Shown: positions 52,785 through 62,618, numbered from the stretch's first letter. The stretch is DNA of 64,000 bases from Chitinophaga horti (GCF_022867795.2 NZ_CP107006.1:1178001-1242000), one strand, 5' to 3'. Notes: a model not told the origin generated them from the sequence alone. A program made the numbers and translations.

Positions 52785-54839
52785 ATGATGATCAGATTGA
52801 AGCTTACGGCACTGTGTTTAATGGTGCTGTCGTTACCCATCCGGGCACAGGAAAAGCCAAGAACCTCACAGGTAAACGTATTCCTGGGTACCTCCGGCGA
52901 CCACGGGCAGCTTTCGCCCGCAGCGTCGTATCCCTTTAGCATGCTGAGTATTGTGCCGCAAACCTATCCCGCTATTCATACCGGGTATGAATACACGGCG
53001 AAACAATTCCTGGGTTTTGCGCACACCTGCTTCGAAGGCGTAGGTTGCCGCGGCAGTGGCGGTAACATCCTGGTACGGCCGTTCGTGGGAGCCAGTGATA
53101 GCGGCAAACTGCATAAACTCGCGCAGGCCGGCTCTCCAGGCGCTTACAGCGTAACGTTTACAAATAAGATCAGCGCAGCATTTACCGTATACGGGAAAGC
53201 AGGTTTACATCATTATCAATTCCCTGCCGGACCGAAAGGCTTTACCATAGATCTGTCGCATACACTGGCAAACGATTTTGTGGCGGAGCAGCACAATGCG
53301 CAGGGCAACAGCATCAAAGGCTGGGTAGAAGCGAAAACAACCTGTAATGCAGGCAAATACAAACTGTACTACAGCCTGGAGTTCAGTGTGCCCGTGACCG
53401 TAACCAGCACCGGCGACCATACCTTAAAGGTGATCCCGGTGGAAGCCGCCAACGATATCATGCTCCGCGTGGCTTTATCTTCCGTAAGTGAAGCCAGAGC
53501 ACAGGAAGCATTGTCCACACTTACGTTTAATACCACGCACCAACGTGCCGCCGAAGGCTGGGAACAGTTGCTGGGCCGCATCTCCGTAAAGGGGGATAAG
53601 GAACGGGAGGCGCTGTTCTACTCCATGCTATATCGCACGTTGCAGTCGCCGTACGATGTATCTGAGCCGGACGGGCAGTACCGTGCCACTGACGGCAGCC
53701 TGCAAAAGACGAGCGGCAAACGTTATAACGGCTGGGCCATCTGGGATAACTATCGCACGCAGCTGCCATTGTTATCACTCATGTATCCTGATAAGTATGC
53801 CGACATGGCGAACTCCATTGCAGAAATGTACCTGCGTGGTAAGAAAGATTACGCCACCCAAACAGAGCCTTCTAACACGGTGCGTACCGAACATGCCATG
53901 GTTGTATTGCTGGATGCACTGCGTAAAGGCTACAGGATCGATATCGCCGCCATCCGTGAACAACTGATCAAAGAAGCCGACGGACTCGATTTCGGTACAC
54001 CGGATAAGGCCCTGGAAGCGAGCTACGACACCTGGGCCCTGGCTGAAATACTCGCGATGAACGGCGATAAGGAGCTTGCCGCCAGGTACATGAACAAAGC
54101 GCTTAATTACAAAAACATCTGGAACAAAGACTTCCGCGATATCACCAAAAACGATGTGGACCGCATGCAGGCGCGCGGCCTGTACCAGGGCACGATCTGG
54201 CAATACCGCTGGTTCGTACCCTTCGATGTGAAAGGCCTTATCGGCTTAACAGGAGGAGAGGAGACGTTCGTAAAGCAGCTGGACCACTTCTTCGATAACG
54301 ACTTGTACAACCACGCCAACGAGCCGGATTTGCAGGCGCCGCTGATGTACAACGCTACCGGTCAGCCCTGGAAGTCGCAACAGCTGATGCACGCTTACGC
54401 AGTGGATACCGTGATCCAATACTACTTTAACGATAACAGCAAAGGCATCGATCCTTTTGTAGACCGCATCTACAAAAACACGCCACAAAGCTACATTCGC
54501 ACCATGGATGACGATGCCGGTGCGATGTCGGCCTGGTTCGTATTTGCCGCCTGTGGTATTCACCCTGCCTGTGTCGGCTGGCCGGTGTATTATCTGAATG
54601 TGCCGCTGTTCCCGGAAGTAAAACTGCAATGGCCCGGTAAAAAGCCGCTGCTGATTACGACGAATAATTTCAGCGATAAAAACGTATACATCGCAAAAGT
54701 GGAACTGAACGGCAAAGTATTATCCCGCAATTATCTCACGCAAGAGGAAATCGTGAAGGGCGGAACGCTGGTGATTACCGCTTCCGCGCAGCCGGTGAAA
54801 ACGCAGGCCACGGAAAGATGGGTGAGTGAAGTGAAATGA
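52785..54839 (+). CDS. GH92 family glycoside hydrolase, divergent from the first copy
   Basis: This 684-residue secreted enzyme has a signal peptide ending IRA-QEK. GH92 elements are present but differ from the gene at 6687. The N-terminal VNVFLGTSGDHGQLSPAASYPFSM replaces VNPFIG...PFGM. Later blocks are GYEYTAKQFLGFAHTCFEGVG, GWAIWDNYRTQLPLLSLMYP, YNHANEPDLQAPLMYN with probable catalytic acid Glu513, and MDDDAGAMSAWFVFAACGIHP with acidic residues Asp575-Asp577. It stands alone rather than in a PUL, about 130 bases after the phosphatase gene. The Ca-binding and acid/base residues appear retained, so activity on an alpha-mannoside is likely. The specificity is probably different from the first GH92. 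MM at the start leaves two possible ATGs. Confidence 0.93.
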   Translation: MMIRLKLTALCLMVLSLPIRAQEKPRTSQVNVFLGTSGDHGQLSPAASYPFSMLSIVPQTYPAIHTGYEYTAKQFLGFAHTCFEGVGCRGSGGNILVRPFVGASDSGKLHKLAQAGSPGAYSVTFTNKISAAFTVYGKAGLHHYQFPAGPKGFTIDLSHTLANDFVAEQHNAQGNSIKGWVEAKTTCNAGKYKLYYSLEFSVPVTVTSTGDHTLKVIPVEAANDIMLRVALSSVSEARAQEALSTLTFNTTHQRAAEGWEQLLGRISVKGDKEREALFYSMLYRTLQSPYDVSEPDGQYRATDGSLQKTSGKRYNGWAIWDNYRTQLPLLSLMYPDKYADMANSIAEMYLRGKKDYATQTEPSNTVRTEHAMVVLLDALRKGYRIDIAAIREQLIKEADGLDFGTPDKALEASYDTWALAEILAMNGDKELAARYMNKALNYKNIWNKDFRDITKNDVDRMQARGLYQGTIWQYRWFVPFDVKGLIGLTGGEETFVKQLDHFFDNDLYNHANEPDLQAPLMYNATGQPWKSQQLMHAYAVDTVIQYYFNDNSKGIDPFVDRIYKNTPQSYIRTMDDDAGAMSAWFVFAACGIHPACVGWPVYYLNVPLFPEVKLQWPGKKPLLITTNNFSDKNVYIAKVELNGKVLSRNYLTQEEIVKGGTLVITASAQPVKTQATERWVSEVK

Positions 54840-54953
54840 TCTTTCTTCATAGGTATAATGGTAAAAGAGGTAAGCATTACGCGATAACCCATATATCTTT
54901 GTTCATACCCAGACCTTGATAAAGCCTGGTATTTCCCCTGGTACAGAAATTAG

Positions 54954-54991
54954 AAGGGGGCTGACCAAATGATGATGGTCAGCCCCCTTTT
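54954..54991. terminator. Bidirectional Rho-independent terminator
   Basis: A perfect 14-base stem (54954-54967 with 54976-54989) with a GGGGGCTGACCA core and an eight-base loop is followed by T residues. It lies between the convergent GH92 and GH-A lipoprotein genes. Confidence 0.93.
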
Positions 54992-55006
54992 AGTTGTTGC
55001 TCGTAT

Positions 55007-56455
55007 TTAGAACGTAATGTACACCGGGCTTTCACCGATCGTTAACTCGATGGCGGTGTCGCCGCTCGCTTTCCAGTCGGCTTCTGTTGCTTGTCCGGTA
55101 GCGGTGGTCATGCTTTTTACATGGATGGGCTTAGATGGTACGGTCAGTGTTACTTTCGCGGTACGTGGTTTATAACCATTTTTCTCATGCGATTTTACAC
55201 CGGTTGGCGACCAGGCCACCCAAATCTTTTTATCGGCATCGTTGCGGAATTCGTACACGTAAGTCTGGCCGTAATCTTTTTTCACCACGCGGGCAAAACG
55301 ATAGTCACCCAGCACTTCATAGAACTGCTTCACTGCGTAAAAAGACATCTTAGGCACAAAGTTGCGCGTAAGGCCAGATGCTGCGTGAAATGCCGCTTCA
55401 TCTTCATCATTAAAATAATAGAGGTAAGCACGGTTAATGTCCATCGGCGCGAAAGCGAGGAACGACCTTACCAGGTATTGTGCCTGCTGTAAGTCGGTGT
55501 GGCCCTGCCAATCCATTTCCAGGAACCAGTCTTTTCGGTTGGCCATAGCGCCCGGGGTGCAGGCATCATATCCAAACTCCGTTACCCACACTTGTTTGCC
55601 GGTAGCGTTGGTATTACGCCAGTTGATCACTTCCTGCACCGTTTTCAGGTAGGCAGCGGTAGAATCTTCCGGGTAGGTGCGGTTCCAGGGGTTGGGGTTG
55701 CCGGCACCTTGTGGAATAGTTGCATAGGTATGTACATTCAGTACGTCGTACAGTGGCAATACATCGGCCTGACCGTAAAACGTGCGTACGTCCTGTGAAT
55801 AATCGTCTGCATTACGCGCCCAGATGGTAGGCGTAACGATCTTCGCCTGTGCATCGCCATCACGCAGTCCCTGTGCCATCTTCTTAAAAATGCTGCGGAA
55901 TACTGTCTGGTCTACGCGTTTGCCCGGTTCGTTATCAATTTCAAAGGAAGTCGCCAGCTTTTCTGTCCCCGAAGGCCCGAAGTACTTACTCATCGCTTTG
56001 CCATAATCGTATGCCCACTGCTCTTTCCCTTTCCAGTAACTGGCAAAGTTCTCACCGGGGCCGAACTTGCCGAATTGCATACAGATGTCGATCTGGAAGC
56101 CAGCGGCTTTCCAGAACTTATAGAGGTCGTTTTTCCAATCCACCCCGTTAACAGCCATGGGAAGCGTAATAGGGTCGCCCGTATTGGCCACGTCCCAGTC
56201 GAGGTTATGGTAGTTACGCACCGTGCGCGATACCTGGTTGTACAGCTCCGGTTTAAAGAAAAAGTGCCCGTTAATGCCCAGGAAGTCTTTGATAAGTGGC
56301 TTGTTTTTGGCCAGCACGATCGTGTCTGGACCTCCGTTGCCCCCGGTGTCGGGGCCTGGTTGGGGCTTGTCTACACTCTTGTCGGCCCGGCAGGAGCATA
56401 CAGCTACCACTGCCGCCGCGATACACGCTAGCATAAGTTGTTTCAATCTTGACAT
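55007..56455 (-). CDS. GH-A clan glycoside hydrolase lipoprotein
   Basis: This 482-residue lipoprotein has a lipobox Cys at 20 or 22 (VAVCSC), followed by a Pro/Gly-rich linker (about 28-45). The catalytic (beta/alpha)8 barrel covers about 55-390. The acid/base Glu176 is in TSFEIDNEPGKR, the classic NEP of GH-A clan enzymes at the end of strand 4. The nucleophile Glu293 is in VWVTEFGYD at strand 7. VLNVHTY lies between them. A C-terminal beta domain (about 395-482) closes the chain. Family could be GH39, GH5-like or another GH-A family; I cannot choose without comparison. It is outer-membrane or surface anchored and monocistronic. The upstream region is shared with the divergent protease operon. 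Confidence 0.85.
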   Translation of the reverse strand: MSRLKQLMLACIAAAVVAVCSCRADKSVDKPQPGPDTGGNGGPDTIVLAKNKPLIKDFLGINGHFFFKPELYNQVSRTVRNYHNLDWDVANTGDPITLPMAVNGVDWKNDLYKFWKAAGFQIDICMQFGKFGPGENFASYWKGKEQWAYDYGKAMSKYFGPSGTEKLATSFEIDNEPGKRVDQTVFRSIFKKMAQGLRDGDAQAKIVTPTIWARNADDYSQDVRTFYGQADVLPLYDVLNVHTYATIPQGAGNPNPWNRTYPEDSTAAYLKTVQEVINWRNTNATGKQVWVTEFGYDACTPGAMANRKDWFLEMDWQGHTDLQQAQYLVRSFLAFAPMDINRAYLYYFNDEDEAAFHAASGLTRNFVPKMSFYAVKQFYEVLGDYRFARVVKKDYGQTYVYEFRNDADKKIWVAWSPTGVKSHEKNGYKPRTAKVTLTVPSKPIHVKSMTTATGQATEADWKASGDTAIELTIGESPVYITF

Positions 56456-56920
56456 AGTTAAATTTTCTGGCCAGGCTCACATGAGGCCGGCGGTTTTTCG
56501 GTGATATAACGACCGCCAACCGCTCGTATTGTGTGTTGCTGCCAGCTTATTTTCTTCCAGACGGCCACTGCAACGGGGCTTCAGGGGTATTGTTTCACTA
56601 AAGCGCTGTAAATCCGGGCGTTCCGGCAAAGCGATCTTGGCTATCCCGCTACAGTAGTATATTTCAAATATAATTCAATTATGCTTTGTGTGAATATGAG
56701 TTGGGAATACGTCCATCAAATTTAATTAGCATAATCCATATAAATGCACTAACGTTGCAAAAAAAATGTTAAAGAGATTCCCAATCGGACCTATATTTTT
56801 CCGCTTTGCGTAAACGAGACAAGAAGTAGCGCGGTAATTTTGCGCTTTGCCAACTTCTCCATTCGTTAACCTCCGTGAGTGTATTTTATCATCAGTGAAG
56901 AACAAAAGAGAGCTATATAG
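56456..56920. promoter_or_regulatory. 465-base divergent intergenic region
   Basis: This separates the minus-strand GH-A lipoprotein from the plus-strand protease operon. I see no gene in it. The right half is A/T-rich. A TAATTTTG at 56835-56842 (plus) is an exact -7 match about 80 bases before the protease ATG. On the minus strand, exact -7 matches occur at 56665-56672 and 56717-56724 (CAAAnnTA as read on plus). No -33 TTTG sits at the expected spacing. The repeated CGCTTTGC-like words near 56803 and 56843 could be regulator sites. This is the longest non-coding stretch of the window. Confidence 0.45.
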
Positions 56921-59128
56921 ATGAAATGGAGTTTTTTCAAACGGACATGCCTGCTCGCAGTTGGAGTGGCTTTTTTAAGCAGAACCGCCACCGCGCAGCA
57001 AATCCAGTCTCCTACCGTGAAGTCGAAAACCAGTTTCGCGATCGTAGTAGACCAGGAAACGTATCAACAGGTAAAAAAAGAAATTGATGCTTATCGTACA
57101 GCCGTAGAGCAGTCCGGGCTGGGTACGTACATCGTGGCAGGTAACTTTGCCAATCCCGGTGAACTGCGTAAGCTGCTGAAAGAACTGTATGCACGTCCCC
57201 AACAGCTGGAAGGGGCGGTGCTCGTAGGCGACATTCCTATCGCCATGGTACGCGACGCACAGTACCTCACGTCTACTTTTAAGATGAACCAGAAGATCAA
57301 CTGGCAGCGTTCGTCTGTACCATCCGATCGCTTCTATGACGACTTCGGACTGGAGTTTGATTTTATTAAACAGGATACGGCGCGTAAGGATTACTTCTAC
57401 TATTCCATCAGCCCTGATGGCGCGCAGCAGATCCATATGAATATTTACACCGCGCGCATCAAACCGCCGGTTATCGCGGGTAAAACCAAGTACCAGCTGA
57501 TAGGGGAGTACCTCGTAAAGGCGGTAAATGAAAAGAAACAACAGAATAAGATCGACGATGTGTTCATTTCTACGGCACATGGTTATAATTCGGAGTCGAT
57601 CAACTCGCAGACCGGCGAGCTGCTGGCGTTTCGCAGCCAGTTTCCTGATCTTTTCACGCCGAATCACCAGGTAAAGGTCTTCTCTTTCCAGAATGATCCT
57701 GCCCTTAAGTTCAGCCTGCTGTCGGCCCTCAAACAGCCGCAAACGGATATTGCGATCATGCACGGTCACGGTGATACGGATGTGCAGCTGATCAATGGTT
57801 ATCCGTATGTATCTGCACCGGCACCATCTATCGAAAATATTACGCGTTACCTGCGTTCTAAAATACAGGCCGCAAAAGAAGACGGCCGCGATGTGCAGAA
57901 GGCGAAACAAGGTTTCGTGGAATGGCTGGGCGTGCCCATGGCCTGGATGGACAATGCGCTCGACCCGGAAGTGATCAAACAGGATTCGCTGTTCATCCGC
58001 AACCAGGACATTCACATCGACGACATCCTTAACACGAAACCCAATGCCCGTTTCGTGATGCTGGATAACTGTCTTACCGGTTCGTTCCACCTCGACGAAT
58101 ACATCGCAGGTTACTATCCCTTTTCCGGCGGCCGCAACATCGTTGCTGTGGCGAACAGTATTGGTGTGCTGCAGGACCTGTGGCCCGACCAGCTGATGGG
58201 TATCATGCAACATGGTGCGCGTATGGGTAATTGGTTCAAACACGTAGCGTATTTAGAAACGCATATGATGGGCGATCCTACTTTTGCGTTTGCCCGTAAC
58301 AGTAACAGTCCGGATGTAAACGCCGCCATTACTGTTAAACAACCGGTAAGCTACTGGAAAGCCCTGCTGCAAAAGCCGGATGCCGACCTGCGTGCGCTGG
58401 CGCTCATTTACCTGGGGGCGCAAATGGATGCCAGGGCATATTCCGAATTATTAAAGAACGCGTACTTCACATCACCTTACGAAACCACGCGTATGCAGGC
58501 TTTCTCCCAACTGGAGAAACTGGATAATGCAGACTTCCTCGCGGTGCTGAAAGCGGCCACGACCGATCCATACGAGTTCATCCGCCGCAGGGCGCTGTAC
58601 GAAATTACCGAAGATGGTGGCGACCAGTTTGTAGCGCCGGTGGTGAACATGATCGTCAACGATTATCACTCCGAAAGGATCGCCTTCAAACTGCGTGGGG
58701 TACTCACCTTTATTAATGCCGACCTGGCCCTGCAGGAGATCAATAAGCAGATCAACGACAGCACCATGGTACACTTTGCTGCTACCCGTGCCGAACTGGA
58801 GAAGTCGATCCGCGCGAACGAAAAGAAGGTGAAGGAGATGATCGACACCATTCTCGATAACTCCAAAACCGATAAAGTACGCCTGTTCGAGATCACGACC
58901 ATGCGCGCTTATCGCTATCACCAGACGGTGCCGGCACTGGTAACGGTAGTGAAAGATGCAAAGAGCAGCGAGGCGTTAAGACTGGCGGCCCTGGAGGCAT
59001 TGAGCTGGTTCCCGCGCTCGTGGAGAAAGGCAGAGATCGTAACCCTCTGTAAAGAAATTGGTGCGGACAATAACTATTCTGTAGAACTGAAAAAACAGGC
59101 TCGCAAGAATTTACGCCTCTTTATGTAA
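56921..59128 (+). CDS. Secreted gingipain/caspase-like (clan CD) cysteine peptidase with helical-repeat C-terminus
   Basis: This 735-residue protein has a signal peptide ending ATA-QQI. Residues about 35-460 resemble peptidase family C25 and related caspase-fold proteins. They contain a GAVLVGDIP strand, then VPSDRFYDDFGLEFDF and IYTARI, which align with the substrate-domain and GRI motifs of gingipains. The His-Gly dyad residue is in AIMHGHGD (His281). The cysteine is in VMLDNCLTGSF (Cys384), followed by RNIVAVANS. The 103-residue His-Cys spacing is much longer than in gingipains, implying an insertion (about 290-380). Residues about 475-735 are helical HEAT-like repeats (RMQAFSQLEKLDNADFL, IRRRALYEI, LRLAALEALSWFPRSW). 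No CHU_C or T9SS type A domain is visible. It leads a five-gene operon with a TonB receptor. Confidence 0.75.
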   Translation: MKWSFFKRTCLLAVGVAFLSRTATAQQIQSPTVKSKTSFAIVVDQETYQQVKKEIDAYRTAVEQSGLGTYIVAGNFANPGELRKLLKELYARPQQLEGAVLVGDIPIAMVRDAQYLTSTFKMNQKINWQRSSVPSDRFYDDFGLEFDFIKQDTARKDYFYYSISPDGAQQIHMNIYTARIKPPVIAGKTKYQLIGEYLVKAVNEKKQQNKIDDVFISTAHGYNSESINSQTGELLAFRSQFPDLFTPNHQVKVFSFQNDPALKFSLLSALKQPQTDIAIMHGHGDTDVQLINGYPYVSAPAPSIENITRYLRSKIQAAKEDGRDVQKAKQGFVEWLGVPMAWMDNALDPEVIKQDSLFIRNQDIHIDDILNTKPNARFVMLDNCLTGSFHLDEYIAGYYPFSGGRNIVAVANSIGVLQDLWPDQLMGIMQHGARMGNWFKHVAYLETHMMGDPTFAFARNSNSPDVNAAITVKQPVSYWKALLQKPDADLRALALIYLGAQMDARAYSELLKNAYFTSPYETTRMQAFSQLEKLDNADFLAVLKAATTDPYEFIRRRALYEITEDGGDQFVAPVVNMIVNDYHSERIAFKLRGVLTFINADLALQEINKQINDSTMVHFAATRAELEKSIRANEKKVKEMIDTILDNSKTDKVRLFEITTMRAYRYHQTVPALVTVVKDAKSSEALRLAALEALSWFPRSWRKAEIVTLCKEIGADNNYSVELKKQARKNLRLFM

Positions 59129-59147
59129 GCCATTCTAACCAACGAAG

Positions 59148-59759
59148 ATGAAAAGATTACTCCCGGTAATATCCCTCTGCCTGCTGTCGCAACTCTCGTT
59201 CGCGCAGGTTAAAAAGAAAGCCATTCTGCCAGCCGATGTACAGATCCGTGCAGCGCTGATGGCGGCTCCGCAAGAATATCGCGACAGTGCTACCGTAATT
59301 GGCGTGTCGCCCGAAGGTAAGTGGATCACATTGCGCGAAGGCTCCAACGACATGATTTGCCTGGCGCCAAATCCCAAACAGCTGGGTATTTACGTATATG
59401 CCTATCCCAAACGCCTGGAGCCGTTCATGGCCCGCGGCAGGGAGCTGGCCGCACTGGGTAAACGCATCAATGAGAAAGATACTATTCGCGAAGCGGAGAT
59501 AAAATCAGGCAAACTGCCTTTCCCGAAAGACCCTACCATTTTGTATGGTTACTGGGGTAAAGATGAGGAGCTGATACCTGAAACCGGCGAAATCAAGAAC
59601 GGGCAGCGCCGTTATGTAGTATACATTCCCTATGCTACGGCCGCCAGCACCGGTATGCCGACAGAACCCAACATCCCGGGCATGCCCTGGCTGATGGGCG
59701 CCGGTACTTACAAAGCGCATATAATGATCAATCCAGAAAATATGGGGCATAGCCACTAG
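59148..59759 (+). CDS. Small secreted protein of unknown function
   Basis: This 203-residue exported protein has a signal peptide ending SFA-QVK. Near residue 40-75 it has the pattern AAPQEYRDSATVIGV...WITLREGSNDMICLAP, which also occurs in uncharacterised exported proteins of Acidobacteria and other groups. Later blocks are GKLPFPKDPTILYGYWG and IPGMPWLMGAGTYKAHIMI, ending NPENMGHSH, a His-rich tail. I cannot assign a function. It lies 19 bases after the protease and 18 before the TonB receptor, so it belongs to the same operon. It may bind the same substrate or a metal. Confidence 0.75.
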   Translation: MKRLLPVISLCLLSQLSFAQVKKKAILPADVQIRAALMAAPQEYRDSATVIGVSPEGKWITLREGSNDMICLAPNPKQLGIYVYAYPKRLEPFMARGRELAALGKRINEKDTIREAEIKSGKLPFPKDPTILYGYWGKDEELIPETGEIKNGQRRYVVYIPYATAASTGMPTEPNIPGMPWLMGAGTYKAHIMINPENMGHSH

Positions 59760-59777
59760 TCCCGCTAAAAAACACTT

Positions 59778-62609
59778 ATGGAACAATTCTTTACAATTAC
59801 ACGCCATGTAATAGCGGGCATACTTTTGCTGCTGGTGACCGCCGGCGCTCTGTCAGCCCAGCGCCGCAACACGGCCACCTACAAGGTGTCCGGGGTGGTG
59901 AGTGAAACCACCGTGGGCAATACAAAAAAGGCGCTTCCCTATGCTTCTGTATCGTTGCCGGCTTATGGTATTGCCGCACAAACAGATGGCCAGGGTCGTT
60001 TTGAACTACAGAACGTACCTGCCGGTAAAACAATGATCAGCATCCGGTACATCGGCAAAGTGAACGTCGACAGCACGATTACGGTAAATAGTGATGTAAC
60101 GCTTGATCTGCAGATGCAAACATCTGACTTCCGCCTGGCGGATATACAGATCACTGCACGCCCTGGTACAGGCACCAGTGGCACTTCTTCCCGCATTTCC
60201 CGCACGGCGATCGATCACTTGCAGGCGAACAGCCTGGCAGACGTGATGGCATTGCTGCCGGGTGGCATAACGGTGAATCCGAACCTCACGAACGCGAAAC
60301 AGATCAACATCCGCAGCGTAGGCTCGGCCGCATCCGACCTCAATGCCTTTGGCACCACGGTGATGATGAACGGCGCGCCCATGTCGAACAACGCCAACAT
60401 GCAAACCATGTCGCCCGCAGTAGCTGGCGCCACCGGTGCATTGGCCGGCGGTGCATCTCCCAACGCAGGTTTCGACGTAAGGGGTATTTCTATGAACAAC
60501 GTAGAATCGGTGGAAGTGATTCGCGGCGTACCGGGTGTAGAGTATGGCGATGTAACCGCAGGTGTGGTAATCGTGAACACGAAGGCTGGCGCACAGCCCC
60601 TGAGTGTACAGGCGAGGGTAAACCCGAACGTGTACCAGGTATCTGCCAACAAAGGGATGGACCTGGGTAAAGAAAATGGCGCGCTGAACCTCGGTATGGA
60701 CTATGCCTATAACACCAATGATCCGGTACAGCAATATCTCACGTACCAGCGCTTCACCGGCAGGGCTTTATACTCGAATCGTTTCTTTAAAATATTGTCC
60801 TCCACCACCGCGCTGGATCTTATCTACGGAAAAGATACCCGCAAACGTAACCCGGATGACCAGGTGACTAAAACGGCATCCAGCGGCCGCGATCTCGGCT
60901 TCATCTTCAACACCCGTGGTAATCTTTCGTTCGAAAACCTGTGGTTACGTAAGCTTGACTACGTAGCGAGGGTAGGCTTAACGGATAAGTCGAGCTACTA
61001 CGAAACGCAATACACGGCCGCTAACGCACCTTACTCCATGACGACTGTGGACGGTACCATTCTGACTAACCGTCCGGGGCTGGATGCGGTAGACGCGCAG
61101 GGGAATAAACTGAATGGGTCAGATGGTGACAAATACGCCGTGTACCTGCCCAGTACTTATGTAGGTCGATATAACATCGACGGCAAAGAGTTTAATACTT
61201 ACTTTAAAGCGGCTACCACTTTCTTCAACAAGATTGGTAATACCGACCACCGCTGGTTAGTGGGTGCAGACTTCAAATCAGATAAAAACTATGGCGCAGG
61301 TAAAACCTTTGCAGACAGCACTCCGCCATACCGTAACCTATCGGCCCTCAACGCTTCTTTCAGAACAAGGGCTTATAAAGATATTCCTGCACTCACCCAA
61401 TTTGGCTTGTTTGCAGAGGAGAACTTCAGCGCCAACATCGGTGGTAACAGGCTGGATGTAACAGCTGGTGTCCGCTACGACCGGTTCAGTGGCGACCGCA
61501 ATGCCATATCGCCCCGTATTAACGCGAACATAGAACTGATTCCCGGCTGGCTGAGCATTAACGGTGCCTGGGGACAACTGGCCAAAGCCCCCTCTATCCT
61601 GTACCTGCATCCTGAAAATGCTTTCTTCGAATACGTAAACATCAACGAACTGGCGAACGAAAGCATTCCGGCCGACCAGCGTGTATTGATGACCACCACA
61701 CATGTTTTCAATACAGAGAACAACGACCTGGAAATCGCGAAAAACGAGAAAGCGGAAATTGGACTGGTGTTGAATGTGAAACAGGCGTCATTACGGGTGA
61801 CCGGCTTTCGGGAAACGTTGAAGAACGGGTATGGTATGGATAATTCACTCAATACCTTCCGACCGGTGATGTTCAATGAATACACCCGTGTGGCCGGTGC
61901 TACATCGCCGGTGTACAACCTTACGGCGAGCAACCGCGTACTGGCGTCGTTCTATACGCCCACCAACAACCAGGTGGCCAAAACACAAGGCCTGGAAGCA
62001 GACCTGAACCTGGGTCGCTTTAAATCCATCCGCACCTCCTTTGCTGCCAACGGCGCCTGGATGCGCACCGAGACGTACAGCAACAACTACACCTTCTACG
62101 ACGACCAGAGCAGCAATGCCGGCGCGTCAAGGACCCATGTGGGACTGTATGAGAAAGGCATGGTGAAACGTAACGACGAAACCGTAGTCACCAGCTTACG
62201 CGCTACCCATAACATTCCGCGTATCGGTTTTGTGATCACCTTCACAACACAAGTGATCTGGAACGATCGTAACTGGAACGTGTTCGGTAATGATTCCATC
62301 CCGGTAAAATACATTTCTAAAGATGACGGAGAAGTGTATGACTTCGATCCTTCCAAGTCGCAGGAGCCGGAGTTTAAAACCCTGCTGCGTCCTGTAAACC
62401 GCGCTACGTCCATCAAAGAATCATATCCTCCTTTGCTCACGTTTAATATCAACGTTACCAAAGAAGTAGCGGAATACCTGCGTGTATCATTCTTTGCGAA
62501 CAACATGTTCAGGCACTACCAGATCACGGAGTCTAAACGTACGCCGGGTAACTTTGTGAAAAGAGGCGGCCAGTTCTTCTTTGGATTGGAATTATCGTTA
62601 ACACTATAA
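59778..62609 (+). CDS. TonB-dependent receptor (carboxypeptidase-regulatory-like N-domain), not SusC type
   Basis: This 943-residue outer-membrane receptor has a signal peptide ending LSA-QRR. A carboxypeptidase-regulatory-like domain lies at about 35-117 (YKVSGVVSETTVG, GQGRFELQNVPAGKTMISIRYI). The plug (about 125-275) contains LADVMALLPGGITVNPN, VMMNGAPMSNNANM, and VESVEVIRGVPGVEYGDVTAG, which is the classic TonB-receptor plug motif. The 22-strand barrel ends GLELSLTL. It lacks the SusC signatures (no VDGVPL/VLKDA motif) and is followed by a DUF4876-type lipoprotein rather than SusD. The operon context with a secreted cysteine peptidase suggests import of a peptide-derived or metal-bound ligand. 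That is inference. Confidence 0.93.
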   Translation: MEQFFTITRHVIAGILLLLVTAGALSAQRRNTATYKVSGVVSETTVGNTKKALPYASVSLPAYGIAAQTDGQGRFELQNVPAGKTMISIRYIGKVNVDSTITVNSDVTLDLQMQTSDFRLADIQITARPGTGTSGTSSRISRTAIDHLQANSLADVMALLPGGITVNPNLTNAKQINIRSVGSAASDLNAFGTTVMMNGAPMSNNANMQTMSPAVAGATGALAGGASPNAGFDVRGISMNNVESVEVIRGVPGVEYGDVTAGVVIVNTKAGAQPLSVQARVNPNVYQVSANKGMDLGKENGALNLGMDYAYNTNDPVQQYLTYQRFTGRALYSNRFFKILSSTTALDLIYGKDTRKRNPDDQVTKTASSGRDLGFIFNTRGNLSFENLWLRKLDYVARVGLTDKSSYYETQYTAANAPYSMTTVDGTILTNRPGLDAVDAQGNKLNGSDGDKYAVYLPSTYVGRYNIDGKEFNTYFKAATTFFNKIGNTDHRWLVGADFKSDKNYGAGKTFADSTPPYRNLSALNASFRTRAYKDIPALTQFGLFAEENFSANIGGNRLDVTAGVRYDRFSGDRNAISPRINANIELIPGWLSINGAWGQLAKAPSILYLHPENAFFEYVNINELANESIPADQRVLMTTTHVFNTENNDLEIAKNEKAEIGLVLNVKQASLRVTGFRETLKNGYGMDNSLNTFRPVMFNEYTRVAGATSPVYNLTASNRVLASFYTPTNNQVAKTQGLEADLNLGRFKSIRTSFAANGAWMRTETYSNNYTFYDDQSSNAGASRTHVGLYEKGMVKRNDETVVTSLRATHNIPRIGFVITFTTQVIWNDRNWNVFGNDSIPVKYISKDDGEVYDFDPSKSQEPEFKTLLRPVNRATSIKESYPPLLTFNINVTKEVAEYLRVSFFANNMFRHYQITESKRTPGNFVKRGGQFFFGLELSLTL

Positions 62610-62618
62610 CAGGCAACC

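Noticed and set aside
54925..54945. CCTGGTATTTCCCCTGGTA direct repeat-like stretch after GH92
   Set aside because: Two short CCTGGTA words only. The strong terminator just downstream explains the region.
56975..58243. 422-codon open frame on the minus strand
   Set aside because: It is antisense to the clan CD peptidase, in codon-shadow phase, with an unnatural His/Arg/Ile-rich composition. The plus-strand gene has a signal peptide and motifs.
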